From positions 124,001-188,000 of the forward strand of contig JAMXBD010002257.1 in NCBI GenBank assembly GCA_024138025.1: a DNA stretch of 64,000 nt. The letters are read 5' to 3'. Origin of the DNA: Combretum micranthum (taxonomy: Eukaryota; Streptophyta; Magnoliopsida; Myrtales; Combretaceae). Below are positions 11,431-21,728 of this stretch, piece after piece. The position numbers and the translations under genes were made by a program. The notes below the pieces were generated by a model. The model was not told the DNA's origin. It saw only the letters and a program-made list of their open reading frames with translations, and made no database searches. Numbering within the stretch: position 1 is the first letter of the stretch; every line of letters begins with the position of its first letter.

Positions 11431-12525
11431 AGCATCTACCTCCTTAGTATCTGTAACATCTTCTAATTCAGGCACCTCATTATCATCTCCTTCACCTTCA
11501 CCTTCACCAGCTGTTTTATACTCATCACTTCTCAAAGCAATCATAGCTTTCTTGTTAGGACACTGAGAAGCTATATGACCAACTCCATTGCACCTAAAAC
11601 AGCGAATTTTACTCAAACCAGATTGAGATTCAAATTTACCTTTGGATTTGCTAGAAGGCTCCTCTTTTGAAATAGCTTGAGTAAATTTTTCTTTCTTATT
11701 CTTCTTATCCTCCTTCTTCCATTTATTCTTCCATGGAGTAGAAGAAGAGCCTGCAAAATTATATTTCTCCTTCCTCTTAAGCTGGCTCTCAACTTTCAAG
11801 GCCATTTGATACATTTCATCCAATTCGATATGGTGCTACAATTCAACCTTGTCTACAATATTTCTATTAAAACCATTCACAAATCTTGTCATAGAGGCTT
11901 CACTATCCTCTTAGCTATCAAGCTTTATCATTAGTGTCTCCATCTCCATGTAGTACTCTTTAACACTCATACTTCCTTGTGAAAGTTCCTGTAATTGGCA
12001 ATACATTCCTCTAGAATAATATAGAGGTACAAACCTCTTCTTCATAATCTGCTTTAATTCACGCCAAGTGCTGACTGGATCATCTAGATTTCTTCTTCTA
12101 TTAATTGTCAGCTGGTTCCACCATATGCTGGCATATCCACAAAATTCTACCATAGCTAATTTAACTTTCTTTTCCTCAGAATAATTATGACATATAAAAA
12201 TCAGCTCAATCTTATGTTCCTCTTCCAGATAAGCATCTGGATCATTCTTGCCCTAAAAAGGAGGAATCTTAAATTTTATAGGATTTAAATCGGTGCCAAC
12301 TTTCTCACCTCCACTACTAATGCTATCTCTTGAGTTATTCTTGCCTCTGAACCTAGTAGGCTTCTTGACTTCCTGTTCATCATCAGAATCAAGCTCATTT
12401 CTTGATTTCTTCTGTTCCATGTGATCCATTCGCGTGGTTAATCCCTGTAACATTTCAAACATTCTAGCTATATCCTTATGTACATAATTACTCTCATCTT
12501 CTTCCTTCCTTGGTGGGCTAGACAT
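11320..12525 (-). pseudogene. Ty3/gypsy-type Gag with three nonsense codons
   Basis: One frame runs from ATG 12525-12523. It shows a charged N-terminus with MFEMLQGLTTRMDHMEQ, a retrotransposon Gag domain (ASIWWNQLT, TWRELKQIMKKRFVP, LQELSQGSMSVKEYY) and a CCHC knuckle CFRCNGVGHIASQC near 11590. The frame is never shifted but has three stops: TAG at about 12250, TAA near 11908 and TAG near 11835. The last 37 codons (11430-11320) are translated from LTR sequence, because the deletion joined gag in frame to the LTR. The encoded protein would have been the particle-forming, RNA-binding Gag. The copy is dead. Confidence 0.85.
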
Positions 12526-13027
12526 CTTGTAATTGTTAGAATTTTCAAATAAATAATAGAAATGGAAAGAAAACCTCACTTCACTCTCTCACGTGTATCT
12601 CTCACAAAATATAACACTCACCACTCGTATTTCACACAAACTTAAAATACACTTACCACCTTACCTCTCGATCCTTCATCTTATGGTTATGTATCGAACT
12701 TGGATCTCAATTCTTGAATTTTCCTTCTTGTTTTGTTCCTCACAACACTTTAATTCGCGGTAAGTATATAACACGATCTAAATTCCACTTAACCAGAAAA
12801 CAAAGATAAATTCTCAATTGCACTTTTTTTTTACTTGTTTTTCTTTTTTTTTTTTTTGCAACTCTTTTCTTGATTTTTTTTAATTTCTATTTTTTTTATG
12901 ACAAGAGCCTTAACAACAAATCCAACAACCAAAGAAATGGAAAAGAAAATATGAATGAACCAATTTAGGTTTTGATGTACCGTTTTCGATTCTCACTGAA
13001 TTTGGATGATTCCTAGAAAACCTAGGG

Positions 13028-13040
13028 CTGTGATACCAAT
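13028..13040 (-). other. Primer-binding site, tRNA-Met type with one mismatch
   Basis: The minus strand reads TTGGTATCACAGC. It differs by one base from the usual TGGTATCAGAGC and starts two bases after the LTR end. Confidence 0.65.
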
Positions 13041-13041
13041 C

Positions 13042-13583
13042 TGATGCTTGCTCGGCACGGATCTTGAATTTCCCGGACTCTAAGAATCAAGAAGGCTGAC
13101 CTTGACCCAATGAAATATTCAGGTTTGTATATGAAACTCCATGAACCTTAGTATGATAAGATGGAATTGACCTCGACCTTATGGTTGAGTAACCCAAAGA
13201 ACCTTGATATGATAATCGTGACCCTGTTAAATATACTGACCTAGAACCTTGATATAATGATGAACTCAACAAGAATTCAAATTCTTAAAGAAATTCCAAG
13301 TTCTCAAAAGAACTCAAAGAGAATGGATTTCTCTCAAATTGTATTTCACCAAGAAAAATGTATTATGTAATCTCCCATACTAGCCTTAATATATAAGCTA
13401 TTACAAGGCAATTACGTAACTGAAAAATCATAATTGTGACAGTTACATAATTGATAATGTAACTGAAGAAAAAATATAATTGTGGCAGTTACGTAACTAA
13501 TAATATAACTGAAAAAAACCATAATTGTGGCGGCTATGTAACTGATAACGTAATTGAAAACATAATTATAATTAATCCCTACA
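13042..13583 (-). repeat. 5' LTR of the collapsed element, with TATA box
   Basis: The LTR runs TG to CA. On the minus strand CTTATATATTAAGGC (about 13386-13400) is a good TATA box. The region upstream of it (U3) is made of tandem repeats of about 45 bp, listed separately. Confidence 0.75.
13417..13583 (-). repeat. U3 tandem repeat, units of 43-46 bp
   Basis: Units start at 13417, 13460 and 13506, with a partial one at 13551. Each has the form TAACTGAAAAA-CATAATTGTGGC-GTTACGTAACT. They sit just upstream of the LTR TATA box, as enhancer arrays do in some plant LTRs. Enhancer function is inference. Confidence 0.75.
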
Positions 13584-13763
13584 TTATTAAAAAATAAAAA
13601 TTTGAAAAGAAAAAAATTAAATGAAGGCCGGCGGCATTGGTCTTTGTACTGGCGGTGTTGAACCCAAAATAGGCAGCTCTAGATTGATTTCCATTGGTGA
13701 TGTTGTATTATCCTTTTGGGTTGCGAAAATGATAGTAAAAGCCTTCATTTTTTGTTCTAAATT

Positions 13764-13885
13764 GATGATAATGTAACTAAAAAAACCATAATTGTAGCGG
13801 TTACGTAACTGAAAACATAATTAAAATTAATCCCTACATTATTAAAAAAATAGAAATTCGAAAAGAAAAAATTAAATGAAGGCCG
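13764..13885. repeat. Second, offset copy of the U3 end plus flank
   Basis: This repeats 13501-13630 (U3 unit, the TTAATCCCTACATTATTAAA LTR edge and the flank to ATGAAGGCCG) with a small internal deletion. The spacer 13631-13763 is unrelated. Confidence 0.75.
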
Positions 13886-14133
13886 CGCGTGGAAGCTTCT
13901 TGGCTCTATTTGGTATAATCATCCCTTCAGGAACTTGAATTTGTTGAGACGAACTTGATGCAATTGTACCTTCATCACAAACTCTTTCACACACTTATTT
14001 CTATTTGTTTCTCAAGTGCTTTCCTCTGTTCCTCCTGCATCATGTTCTATAGCAACATTTTAACATTCATTTCTTCAAGCCAGTTCTACTTTCTTGTTTC
14101 CAAGAAAACCAGATGAGAGAATATTGGCATAAA

Positions 14134-14674
14134 ACATGTATAATGGGCTCACTTGATGGGCATCTTCATAGCTCTAAAAGCTTAGCTTTGATATTCTAAA
14201 GAACGAATCTTAAAATGGCACTTGAAGTTAGCTTCAGGGATAGAGTATTTGCATTGCTATACACCTGTTCCTGTAATAGATAGTCATAAAGCCATCGAAT
14301 ATATTAGTGGATTCCAATTGGGGAGCTAAAATTTCATATTTAGGATCATTTAGGTTTGCGACTGCTGATCCTGATAATGAATCAGACATTTTCCTCTTCG
14401 GCACACAAGGCTATGTAGATCCGGAGTCTTTTTCCACTGGTAGGTTAGCAACTAAGAGAGATGTGTTTGGATTTGGTGTAATATTGCTTGAGTTGTTATC
14501 TGGTCGCACAGCATTCCATTGGGATGAGCATGGCACACGTTGCCATGTGGTTGAAGCTTTTGTTCTATTCATAACTTAAGGTCTAATCACAAGTGTTCTC
14601 GTTAAGAACATTCTTGATCATCAAGAACGACCCATAATGACTGAAGTTGAGGGACGCCTTAAGCTCCACTGAGA
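14134..14674 (+). pseudogene. Receptor-like protein kinase relic
   Basis: Pieces of a plant RLK kinase domain appear in order: subdomain V GSLDGHLHSS (about 14150), ASGIEYLH (about 14235), IKPSNILVDSNWGAKIS (about 14290), the activation-segment end GTQGYVDPE (about 14400) and subdomain IX RDVFGFGVILLELLSG. After a stop at 14577-14579 a late RPIMTEVEGRL stretch remains. The catalytic HRD is destroyed by a frameshift just before IKPSN, and the DFG position reads SYLGS. Both catalytic aspartates are therefore gone. An open frame of 90 codons (14307-14579) survives but holds only the C-lobe start. The parent family (CrRLK1L, CRINKLY4-related or ZRK-like) could not be fixed. Confidence 0.75.
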
Positions 14675-16119
14675 TGAATTACCAACTAAAAGCCATTGGG
14701 TTGTTTCTTCATGTTCTTACGCAATGCATTAAACTGCATTTATAAGAAAAACATTTGATGTAACAACTTTGTATATCTTTTTTAGTATGTTTAAATTCTT
14801 CCTCACAACATCATTATTTTTATTTTTTTGCAAAAAAAAAAAAATCATTATTTAGCCAACTTGATTCTTTTTATTTTACATTCTTCAAACAAAATTGTGA
14901 TTTCCTAGTTGAAGTAACAATAATCGACAATCATTGTTACCATGTAATTCCTCTAGATGTAAAAAAAAAAAAAAAATCTTAGCTACTACTACCATGATCA
15001 ACAAATACATCTAGAAAAATTTAAACAAACACAGCCAGAAGATTCTTAAATTCTAGCACTAAGGAATTTTTTTTTTAGACTCCAATCGGTGATCAAACTT
15101 AACCGTGTGAAGTGCGGTGGTTGGTATATTAGCAATCTAATCTTCTTAACCATAATGCACCGGATTGACTTTACCTTCTTAGTTTTTTCTGATTGCATGA
15201 AACTTTACATTTATATGTTTGGTTGCCAGGGTTTTTTGCCATAGCAATGGCTTACTTCTTTTTAATCCATAGGATAGCATCACTTCGGCCTTGCTCCAAA
15301 TCTCACAATAGTTTTCTCAACTTATAAATTGGTCCATATAATGGGTACATATGAATATGATTGAGAGTTGGGTTTGTTGCACATAAGCCCAATCCAATTC
15401 ACAGGAGATTTTAATTCTCTCTCTCTAAACCTACAGCCTCAGAGACTCCCTCTGAATCTTCTTCTCCGGTGAGACTCTCTCTCTCTCTAGCCTTTGATGT
15501 CGTCGGCCACCCTTTCCTCTCTACAATCTGATGCGCAGGACCACCAGCACCACCGATCAAATACCCACGATCGCTGCATCGGGACAAGTGACTACCGTCC
15601 TACACTGCAATCCACCGATCGATTCTTAGCCCACTAACTCAAGGTCCAGTTACAAAATGTAAAGCCCAATCCAGGTTTTCTTTTTACTTTTTTTTTTTTT
15701 ATTGTTCTACTCCTTTTTCTCATTTTATATTATTTATTAATTTGTAGTAATATATGTGCAAGTAATATAACTTAAATGGTGAAATAGCAACCAAACCAAA
15801 AAAAAAAAAAAAAAATCATATCGTTATGCACTGTTCAAGTAGTATTAATTATTTTAAATATATACGTATACGGTTTATATAGTGTTTTCACATATACATG
15901 TATATTTATCTCATATGTATTATTTATGTTACATGATATATGTCTAATAGTTAATTATAATAACTTATATATATATACACTGCTTTGTTAGTTGTATTAG
16001 GTGGTATATAAATATTATTTAGCTATTATTTAAAATACCAACGAAAGCAAATGGGGTTATCCAAAAATTTAGCATTTTAGGTTTTTTCCAAAATTTCAGA
16101 ATAGCCTTTAGGATTTTCA
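14675..16119. other. Intergenic DNA
   Basis: The stretch is AT-rich apart from a richer islet at 15415-15660. That islet has CT-rich leader-like sequence followed by a 46-codon ORF starting MSSATLSSLQSD. I do not recognise this peptide and would not call it a gene. Confidence 0.4.
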
Positions 16120-16164
16120 GAATAAAAATAAGATGAAACGCAGAGCATATGTTTTTTTAAGCTT

Positions 16165-16231
<67 letters not shown>

Positions 16232-16637
16232 CTCCTCCTCCTCCTCCTCCTCCTCCTTCTTTAAATAAATTTTTTAAAAAAGCAGAACATATTATTTTTT
16301 AAACTTTCCCTTCTCTCTCTCTCCTCCTCCTCCTCTTCCTCCTTCTTTAAATAATTTTTTTAAAAAAGCAGAACATATTGTTTTTTAAACTTTCCCTTCG
16401 GTCTCTCTCTCTCTCTTCTTCTTCTTCTTCTTCTTCAAATAAATTAAAAAAAAAAAAACACAAAACATATATATTTTTTAAACTTTCCCTTCTCTCTGTC
16501 TCTCTCTCTCTTCTTCTTCTTCCTCCTCCTCCTCTCCTCCTCCTTCTTCTTCTTCTTCTTCTCTTCAAAAAAAAAAAAAAAAAAAATGAAAAAGACACAA
16601 AACATCTCTAAAAAAGTTTTTTTTTTTCTAACTTTCC
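16120..16637. repeat. CT/CCT/CTT-rich minisatellite, left part
   Basis: A (CT)n tract of about 60 bp (around 16170-16229) runs into (CCT)n. Irregular units of roughly 85-100 bp follow, each with an agaacatatt-like stretch, TTTTTTAAACTTTCCCTTC and a pyrimidine run. The array continues at 22236 after the gypsy insertion. Long purine/pyrimidine ORFs here are composition artefacts. Confidence 0.85.
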
Positions 16638-17153
16638 TGAAACGTGGTGGATGGATTGGTAAAGTGGTTCGAATACAAACCAAGTATTAGGGAAATATGG
16701 ATGAAATAAATTGGTTCGAATACAAACCAATTAAATGTAATTCATAGAATTATGATAGAATAGTATTTCATTAAATGTTCTGATGCCTTCCCTTTGTATC
16801 GGTTACATGTATTTATAATGTATTGTCACAACTTTATCGTGCTGATGTATCCTTGCAAGGGAATATTCTAACAGATTTGTTGTAACTAACTAACAGCTAA
16901 TAACAGAGTAGCAAATATAGAAATAGGCCTATGCTTCTAACTGGTCCACCCAATTGTTATTATTAAAGGCCTTTTACTAAGCCCATTTCCTCAGTCGGCC
17001 CGTGATTCCTGAGCCACAGACAGCCAAGACTCCTTCTTCCTTCCTCGTACTTCATTCAAACCCGAGATTAGGTTTTCTTCTTCTGGTTTGTCTTTTTCCT
17101 TAGATCCAGTTCGTACTCCTCCTTGGTTCTTCGTTGCTAATACCCCTAAATCA
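16638..17153 (-). repeat. Left LTR (3' LTR) of the chromovirus
   Basis: It begins TGAAACGTGGTGG and ends CCCCTAAATCA. It differs from the right LTR mainly by single extra bases in short homopolymers. Confidence 0.95.
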
Positions 17154-17165
17154 GCTTCCTCTCCG

Positions 17166-19817
17166 TCAGACAGCCTTGTCCACAAGGATGAATTTGGGAA
17201 GCGGAGCTGCATCTTGGAGAAACTCCCAGGTTGCTTCCGAAGGTGGCTTATTCTTCCACAAGATAAGTACTTGTGTTGCTGCATGTTTTCCTCGTTTGAT
17301 TAGTCTTCTGTCTAGTATGGCTAGCGGATCTAACTCCTCTTGTGGTTGTGTTGTAGGTAGCTGCGGTGGTTCAACAGGTGGGGAGCCATGGAATCGTCTG
17401 AGCTGGGAAACATGAAATGTGGGATGGATCTCAGCACCAAGGGGTAGCTCCAGACGGTATGCTACTTCTCCTATTTTTTCCAGTATTTTGTATGGTCCGA
17501 AATATTTAGGGTTTAGCTTGTGTACCCTGGATTTTTTTAAGGAGTGCTGTCTGTAGGGTTGAAGTTTCAGTAAAACCCAATCCCCTGTCTTGAATGATCG
17601 GTCTGTCCTCTTTTGATCCGCTACTTGCTTCATGCGGTGTTGAGCCCGATGTAGATGGAATCTGAGTAATTTTAGGGTATCCTCTCTGGTAGTTAGTAGT
17701 CGATCCACTGATTCATTCCTGGAGTCACCAGGAACATAGGGTAGATGCAATGGAGGGGGGTAACCGTATAATGTTTGGAATGGAGTGGTGTGAGCGCTGG
17801 AGTGATAATTCGTATTGTACCACCACTCAGCTAATGACAAGAATTGAGACCACCGTTTAGGTTCATCACTAGTCATACACCTTAGATAGGTTCCTAGGCA
17901 TCGATTGACTACCTCAGTCTGCCCGTCGGTCTGTGGGTGGTATGCTGTGGCCATATTGAACCCCACTCCTTGTAATTTAAACAATTCTTGCCAAAAAGAG
18001 CTGACAAAAATCGGGTCCCTGTCACTAGTGATGGTTTCTGGTAACCCGTGTAGCCTGTATATATGGTCCAAATACACCTGGGCTATACTGGCAGCAGTAT
18101 ATGGGTGGCTGATAGCTATGAAGTGAGCATACTTGCTCAATCTGTCAACCACCACTAGGATTACATCTTTACCATTTGATTTGGGCAACCCCTCAATGAA
18201 ATCCAAACTGACCTCTTGCCAGCATTCCTTAGGAATCTTCAGAGGTTGTAACAACCCTGGGGTTGCTACATTTTCGAATTTGTGTCTCTGACAAACATCA
18301 CAATTTCGAATAAATTGCCTTACTTCCCTTTCCATCTTTGGCCAATAGAAAACTGAGGTTACTCTCTTGAAGGTAGCTTGAGTTCCAGAGTGTCCCCCCA
18401 AAGGTCCCCCATGAAAGTGCCTTAATATGCTGTCACGCAATTCTTGGGATGGGCCAACCACTACTCTTCCCTTCCTCCTCAGTACCCCATCTTCCCACGT
18501 GAACTTGCCCACAGCTTCTCCTTTTTTCAGCTTTTCAATAAGTGAGCTGTATCCTTCTGGTAGGGTCCAGCTAGATTGAATTTCCTGCAAAAACAAAGGA
18601 GAGATAGTGGAGTGGTGAAGATGCATGATCTCAGCTGTGGGAGCTCGAGATAGTGCATCAGCTGCCTTGTTGGAGGATCCACTTTTGTATTCAATGTGGT
18701 AATCCAACCCCATGAGTCTAGTGAGCCATTTATGTTGAGTAGGAGTGGCCAAGCGTTGTTCCATCAAATATTTTAGACTTTGATGGTCAGTGCGTATGAC
18801 AAAATGTCTGCCCAAAAGATAATGTCTCCATTTATCTATGGCATGGACAAGAGCAAGCAATTCTTTTTCATAAACTGATAGTCCCTTATGTTTAGGGGCT
18901 AATGGTTTGCTTATGTAGGCAATTGGGTGTCGCTCTTGCATTAGAACAGCCCCAATTCCATCTCCACTCGCATCAGTTTCCACCACAAACTCTTTGGAAT
19001 AATCTGGTAATTGTAGTACTGGTGAATTTACCAAGGCATTCTTCAACTGATTGAATGCCATTTGTGCTGCCTCATTCCAAGCAAATTGATTCCTCTTTAA
19101 GAGTTGTGTCATAGGTCTTGCAATGATTCCAAAATTCTTAATGAACCTCCTATAGTACCCAGCCAGTCCAAGGAAGCCCCTAAGTTGTTTCACAGTCTTT
19201 GGTATTGGCCAGCTGGCTATGGCATCCAATTTCTTTGGATCCGTAGCTACTCCTCTTGGAGTAATGACATGCCCTAAGTACTCAATATGGGAAACACCAA
19301 ACACACACTTACTTCTTTTTAGACACAATTTTTCCCTACTCAGTATTTCAAATACTTTCCTCAAATGTTCTACATGTACTTCCATATTAGGGCTGTATAC
19401 CAATATATCATAAAAAAAAACCAACACAAACTTTCTTAAAAGAGGTTTAAATACCTGGTTCATTAAAGCTTGGAAGGTAGATGGAGCATTAGTTAAGCCA
19501 AATGGCATAACTAAGAATTCGTAGTGACCATCATGAGTCTTGAACGCTGTTTTGTACACATCATTGGGGTTCATCAAAATTTGATGATACCCTGACCTCA
19601 AATCTAACTTGCTGAAACAGTTGGCTCCAAACAGCTCATCGAATAAATCTTCAATGATAGGAATGGGAAACCTATCCTTGATGGTGTGCTTGTTTAATTC
19701 CCTGTAATCCACACACATCCTCCAGGAATTATCCTTCTTCTTAACTAGTACCACCGGTGAAGCAAATGGGCTGTGGCTGGGTTGGATAATGCCACTGGTC
19801 AACATGTCTCTCACCAT
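17166..19817 (-). CDS. Gypsy Pol: RT, RNase H, integrase, chromodomain-like tail (883 codons)
   Basis: The open frame starts inside RT, because its upstream part is shifted out of frame near 19,830. RT motifs are SPVVLVKKKD, the catalytic-block LDLRSGYHQI (D72) and MPFGLTNAP. The active-site block reads VFFYDILVYS, so the first aspartate of the FDD/YVDD pair is tyrosine (Y136, codon TAT at 19410-19412). RNase H follows (VVETDASGDGIGAVL, IRTDHQSLKYL, ADALSR). Integrase has the HHCC zinc finger (HFHGG through CDVCQRH), the DDE core (SLDFIEGLP, TSDRDPIF, TDGQTEVVN) and a GPYKILEKIG-type C-terminus. A chromodomain-like tail (ILDRRLIKRG, SEATWEF) ends 12 bp before the LTR. Apart from the RT change the open frame is full length from mid-RT to the end. 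Confidence 0.92.
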   Translation of the reverse strand: MVRDMLTSGIIQPSHSPFASPVVLVKKKDNSWRMCVDYRELNKHTIKDRFPIPIIEDLFDELFGANCFSKLDLRSGYHQILMNPNDVYKTAFKTHDGHYEFLVMPFGLTNAPSTFQALMNQVFKPLLRKFVLVFFYDILVYSPNMEVHVEHLRKVFEILSREKLCLKRSKCVFGVSHIEYLGHVITPRGVATDPKKLDAIASWPIPKTVKQLRGFLGLAGYYRRFIKNFGIIARPMTQLLKRNQFAWNEAAQMAFNQLKNALVNSPVLQLPDYSKEFVVETDASGDGIGAVLMQERHPIAYISKPLAPKHKGLSVYEKELLALVHAIDKWRHYLLGRHFVIRTDHQSLKYLMEQRLATPTQHKWLTRLMGLDYHIEYKSGSSNKAADALSRAPTAEIMHLHHSTISPLFLQEIQSSWTLPEGYSSLIEKLKKGEAVGKFTWEDGVLRRKGRVVVGPSQELRDSILRHFHGGPLGGHSGTQATFKRVTSVFYWPKMEREVRQFIRNCDVCQRHKFENVATPGLLQPLKIPKECWQEVSLDFIEGLPKSNGKDVILVVVDRLSKYAHFIAISHPYTAASIAQVYLDHIYRLHGLPETITSDRDPIFVSSFWQELFKLQGVGFNMATAYHPQTDGQTEVVNRCLGTYLRCMTSDEPKRWSQFLSLAEWWYNTNYHSSAHTTPFQTLYGYPPPLHLPYVPGDSRNESVDRLLTTREDTLKLLRFHLHRAQHRMKQVADQKRTDRSFKTGDWVLLKLQPYRQHSLKKSRVHKLNPKYFGPYKILEKIGEVAYRLELPLGAEIHPTFHVSQLRRFHGSPPVEPPQLPTTQPQEELDPLAILDRRLIKRGKHAATQVLILWKNKPPSEATWEFLQDAAPLPKFILVDKAV

Positions 19818-19822
19818 TTCTT

Positions 19823-20517
19823 CTAAACCGATTTCTGCAAGGAAGAATATCTATAGGGCCTGAGGTTGACCGGTATTGTTCCTTCTTGAAGGTGTATCCT
19901 GTGGTTTAGAGCTCTGTCCGGTGGTAGAGACCTTGGCTCTTCAAATAACCCATGATATTCTTCAAGCAACTCAATCAACATGGGATGTGTTAGCCCATTG
20001 ACTTGACCCTCTTCCTTTTCCTCCATAGCTTTGATGACCCAACATTGGATGTCAGAAATGGTGTGGTTGTTTGTTAGAAGCTGAGTTAGTTTGCTTCCCT
20101 CAATGTGATTCAGTACTTCCTGTTTCCTATTCAACTTGCAACTCCTGCCTTGCCACATGAACTCCATGATCATATCTCGGAAATCCCACTTAACTTGCCC
20201 CAACATTGTGAGCCAAGGCATTCCTAGAATAAGATCATAGAAGATAGTGGTAATACATAGAAGGTTGCCTTGAATGATATCCCCTGCATCTGCCATTGGA
20301 AATTTACCACCTGGTACCTGCTACTCAGCTGAGTCCCATCTGCTAGAGTGATCCTTATAGGAGCTATTTCTTCAACAGCACAATTAGTAGTCCAGACCAA
20401 GGTTTCATTGACAAAATTAGAAGAGCTGCCCGTATCTATTAAGACATTTAGCTGCTTCTTCTTATAGAACCCTTGGACCAGCATACTGTTGTCTAACCCA
20501 CCTACAGGATTACCCAC
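19823..20517 (-). pseudogene. Gypsy protease and RT-proximal region, frameshifted
   Basis: The first segment (20517 to about 20224) contains the retroviral-type protease motif LNVLIDTGSSSNFV and VEEIAPIRITLADG. A shift near 20,230-20,290 leads into a second frame with DLILGMPWL, the usual ILGMDWL flap, and LPPDRALNHRIHL just ahead of RT. It ends YRYSSLQKSV before another shift into the Pol frame. Protease would cleave the Gag-Pol polyprotein. The active-site DTG is present, but continuity is lost. Confidence 0.85.
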
Positions 20518-20599
20518 AGCACAAGAGTTAATTTGGTCATGTCATCTTCCAATCAGCTACCTCGTCCTCACTACCCTTCATCAAGCTCTTGGCTCTCCC

Positions 20600-21708
20600 C
20601 TTCAATGACCAACATATTCAGTCTTTTATTCCTACACCTGTGTCCTGGTGCGAAGGGTTCATCGCACCAAAAACAAATCCTCTTTTTTCTTTTTTCTTCC
20701 AATTCCTCAGGGTCATTCTTTTGGTAGGTTTAGATTCGTGAAGGTGTTTGGTTTAGGGTAATTGTTTGAAGCCTGAGAGGTTTGGTTAGTATGAATGTGC
20801 GGTTGAAGTTGTAGCTTGGAATTTTTGATGGGAAGGTTGTGAGGTGTATGAGTTATGGGTGGTGAGCGAGAAGAAAAATGGCTGGTGTTATATGAAACAG
20901 AGGTTTTTTGTGGATTTAAGGTTGTTTCTAGAAGATAGGGTTGTGGCTTCTTGCAGTTTGGCTAAGGTGAATGCTTGGTTAAGGGTATTGGGTTGAAACA
21001 TGCGATTGGGAATTGAATTTCGGGTTTCAGTCCACTGAGGAAACAACTGACCAGGTGTGGTTCGGGTAGCTGCACTTGAGTTGATAAATGCATAAATTCA
21101 TCTAGATATTCTTGTAGAGTACCAGATTGATGCAATTCTTTAAGGTCAGCCATAGGGTCCTCAAATATTTTTTCATTGAACCTGGCTTGAAGAGCCTTAG
21201 TAAGCTCTTCCCATGTCATCGCATGAGCTTCATTCCTAGATTTTGAATAGGTAATGTACCATTCATAAGGTTTATCCTCCAAATACATGGAAGCAATACT
21301 TACCTTCAGATGTTCAGGAGTGCCATCTAGAGCAAAAAATTGTTCGGCCCTCATTTGCCAATTTCTAATATTCTCTCCATTAAAAATTGGAAACTCAAGC
21401 TTAGTACTTCTCATGGGTAGTTGGTACTCCCCATTTAACTCTGTTTGTGCTAAATGTGCAGGTTCCTTTGAGGTGGTGGCGGATCTTCTTCCTGGAAAAC
21501 CAACACTAGCAGGTGATCCACACTTTGTTTTCCCCTGCATTTGCTGGCGAATCTCTTCTAACGCTTGTCCTTGCTTTTCAATTGCAGCTTGCTGGGATTT
21601 GAGTGTGTCAGTAAACATTTGGATCCAGCCATCATTCTTATCAAGCTTATCTGCCAACACATGTACAACCTCTTCTAATTTTTTGAAATCGCGAGCCTCA
21701 CCACCCAT
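20600..21708 (-). pseudogene. Gypsy Gag, frameshifted before its zinc knuckle
   Basis: The start is ATG 21708-21706, six bases past the primer-binding site, reading MGGEARDFKKLEEVV. The following coiled-coil-prone segment (LKSQQAAIEKQGQALEEIRQ) and Gag core (KLEFPIFNGENIRNWQMRAEQFF, MTWEELTKALQARF, LHQSGTLQEYLDEF) are typical of plant chromoviruses. The frame closes at 20962. The zinc knuckle CFWCDEPFAPGHRC (about 20634-20675) lies in another frame, so at least one indel separates them. It would build the particle and package RNA. As read it cannot yield intact Gag. Confidence 0.88.
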
Positions 21709-21714
21709 TGCTGA

Positions 21715-21726
21715 GCTCTGATACCA
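21715..21726 (-). other. Primer-binding site of the chromovirus (tRNA-Met)
   Basis: The minus strand reads TGGTATCAGAGC two bases after the LTR end. Confidence 0.9.
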
Positions 21727-21728
21727 GT

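Larger units (their letters stand above)
11230..13583 (-). mobile_element. Collapsed Ty3/gypsy-type element, gag only
   Basis: A complete LTR (13042-13583) and a tRNA-Met-like primer site precede a broken gag on the minus strand. The far side carries only a 201-bp piece of LTR (11230-11430) homologous to 13042-13245. Protease, RT and integrase are missing, so one deletion appears to have removed pol and most of the 3' LTR. No target duplication was seen. Confidence 0.75.

Noticed and set aside
16347..16683. ORFs of 77-83 codons rich in Arg, Ser, Glu or Lys
   Set aside because: They are translations of CT/CCT/CTT microsatellites in different frames, with no codon structure.
16660..16730. Repeated GGTTCGAATACAAACC, resembling a tRNA T-arm
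   Set aside because: There is no cloverleaf around it. It is LTR sequence repeated in both chromovirus LTRs.
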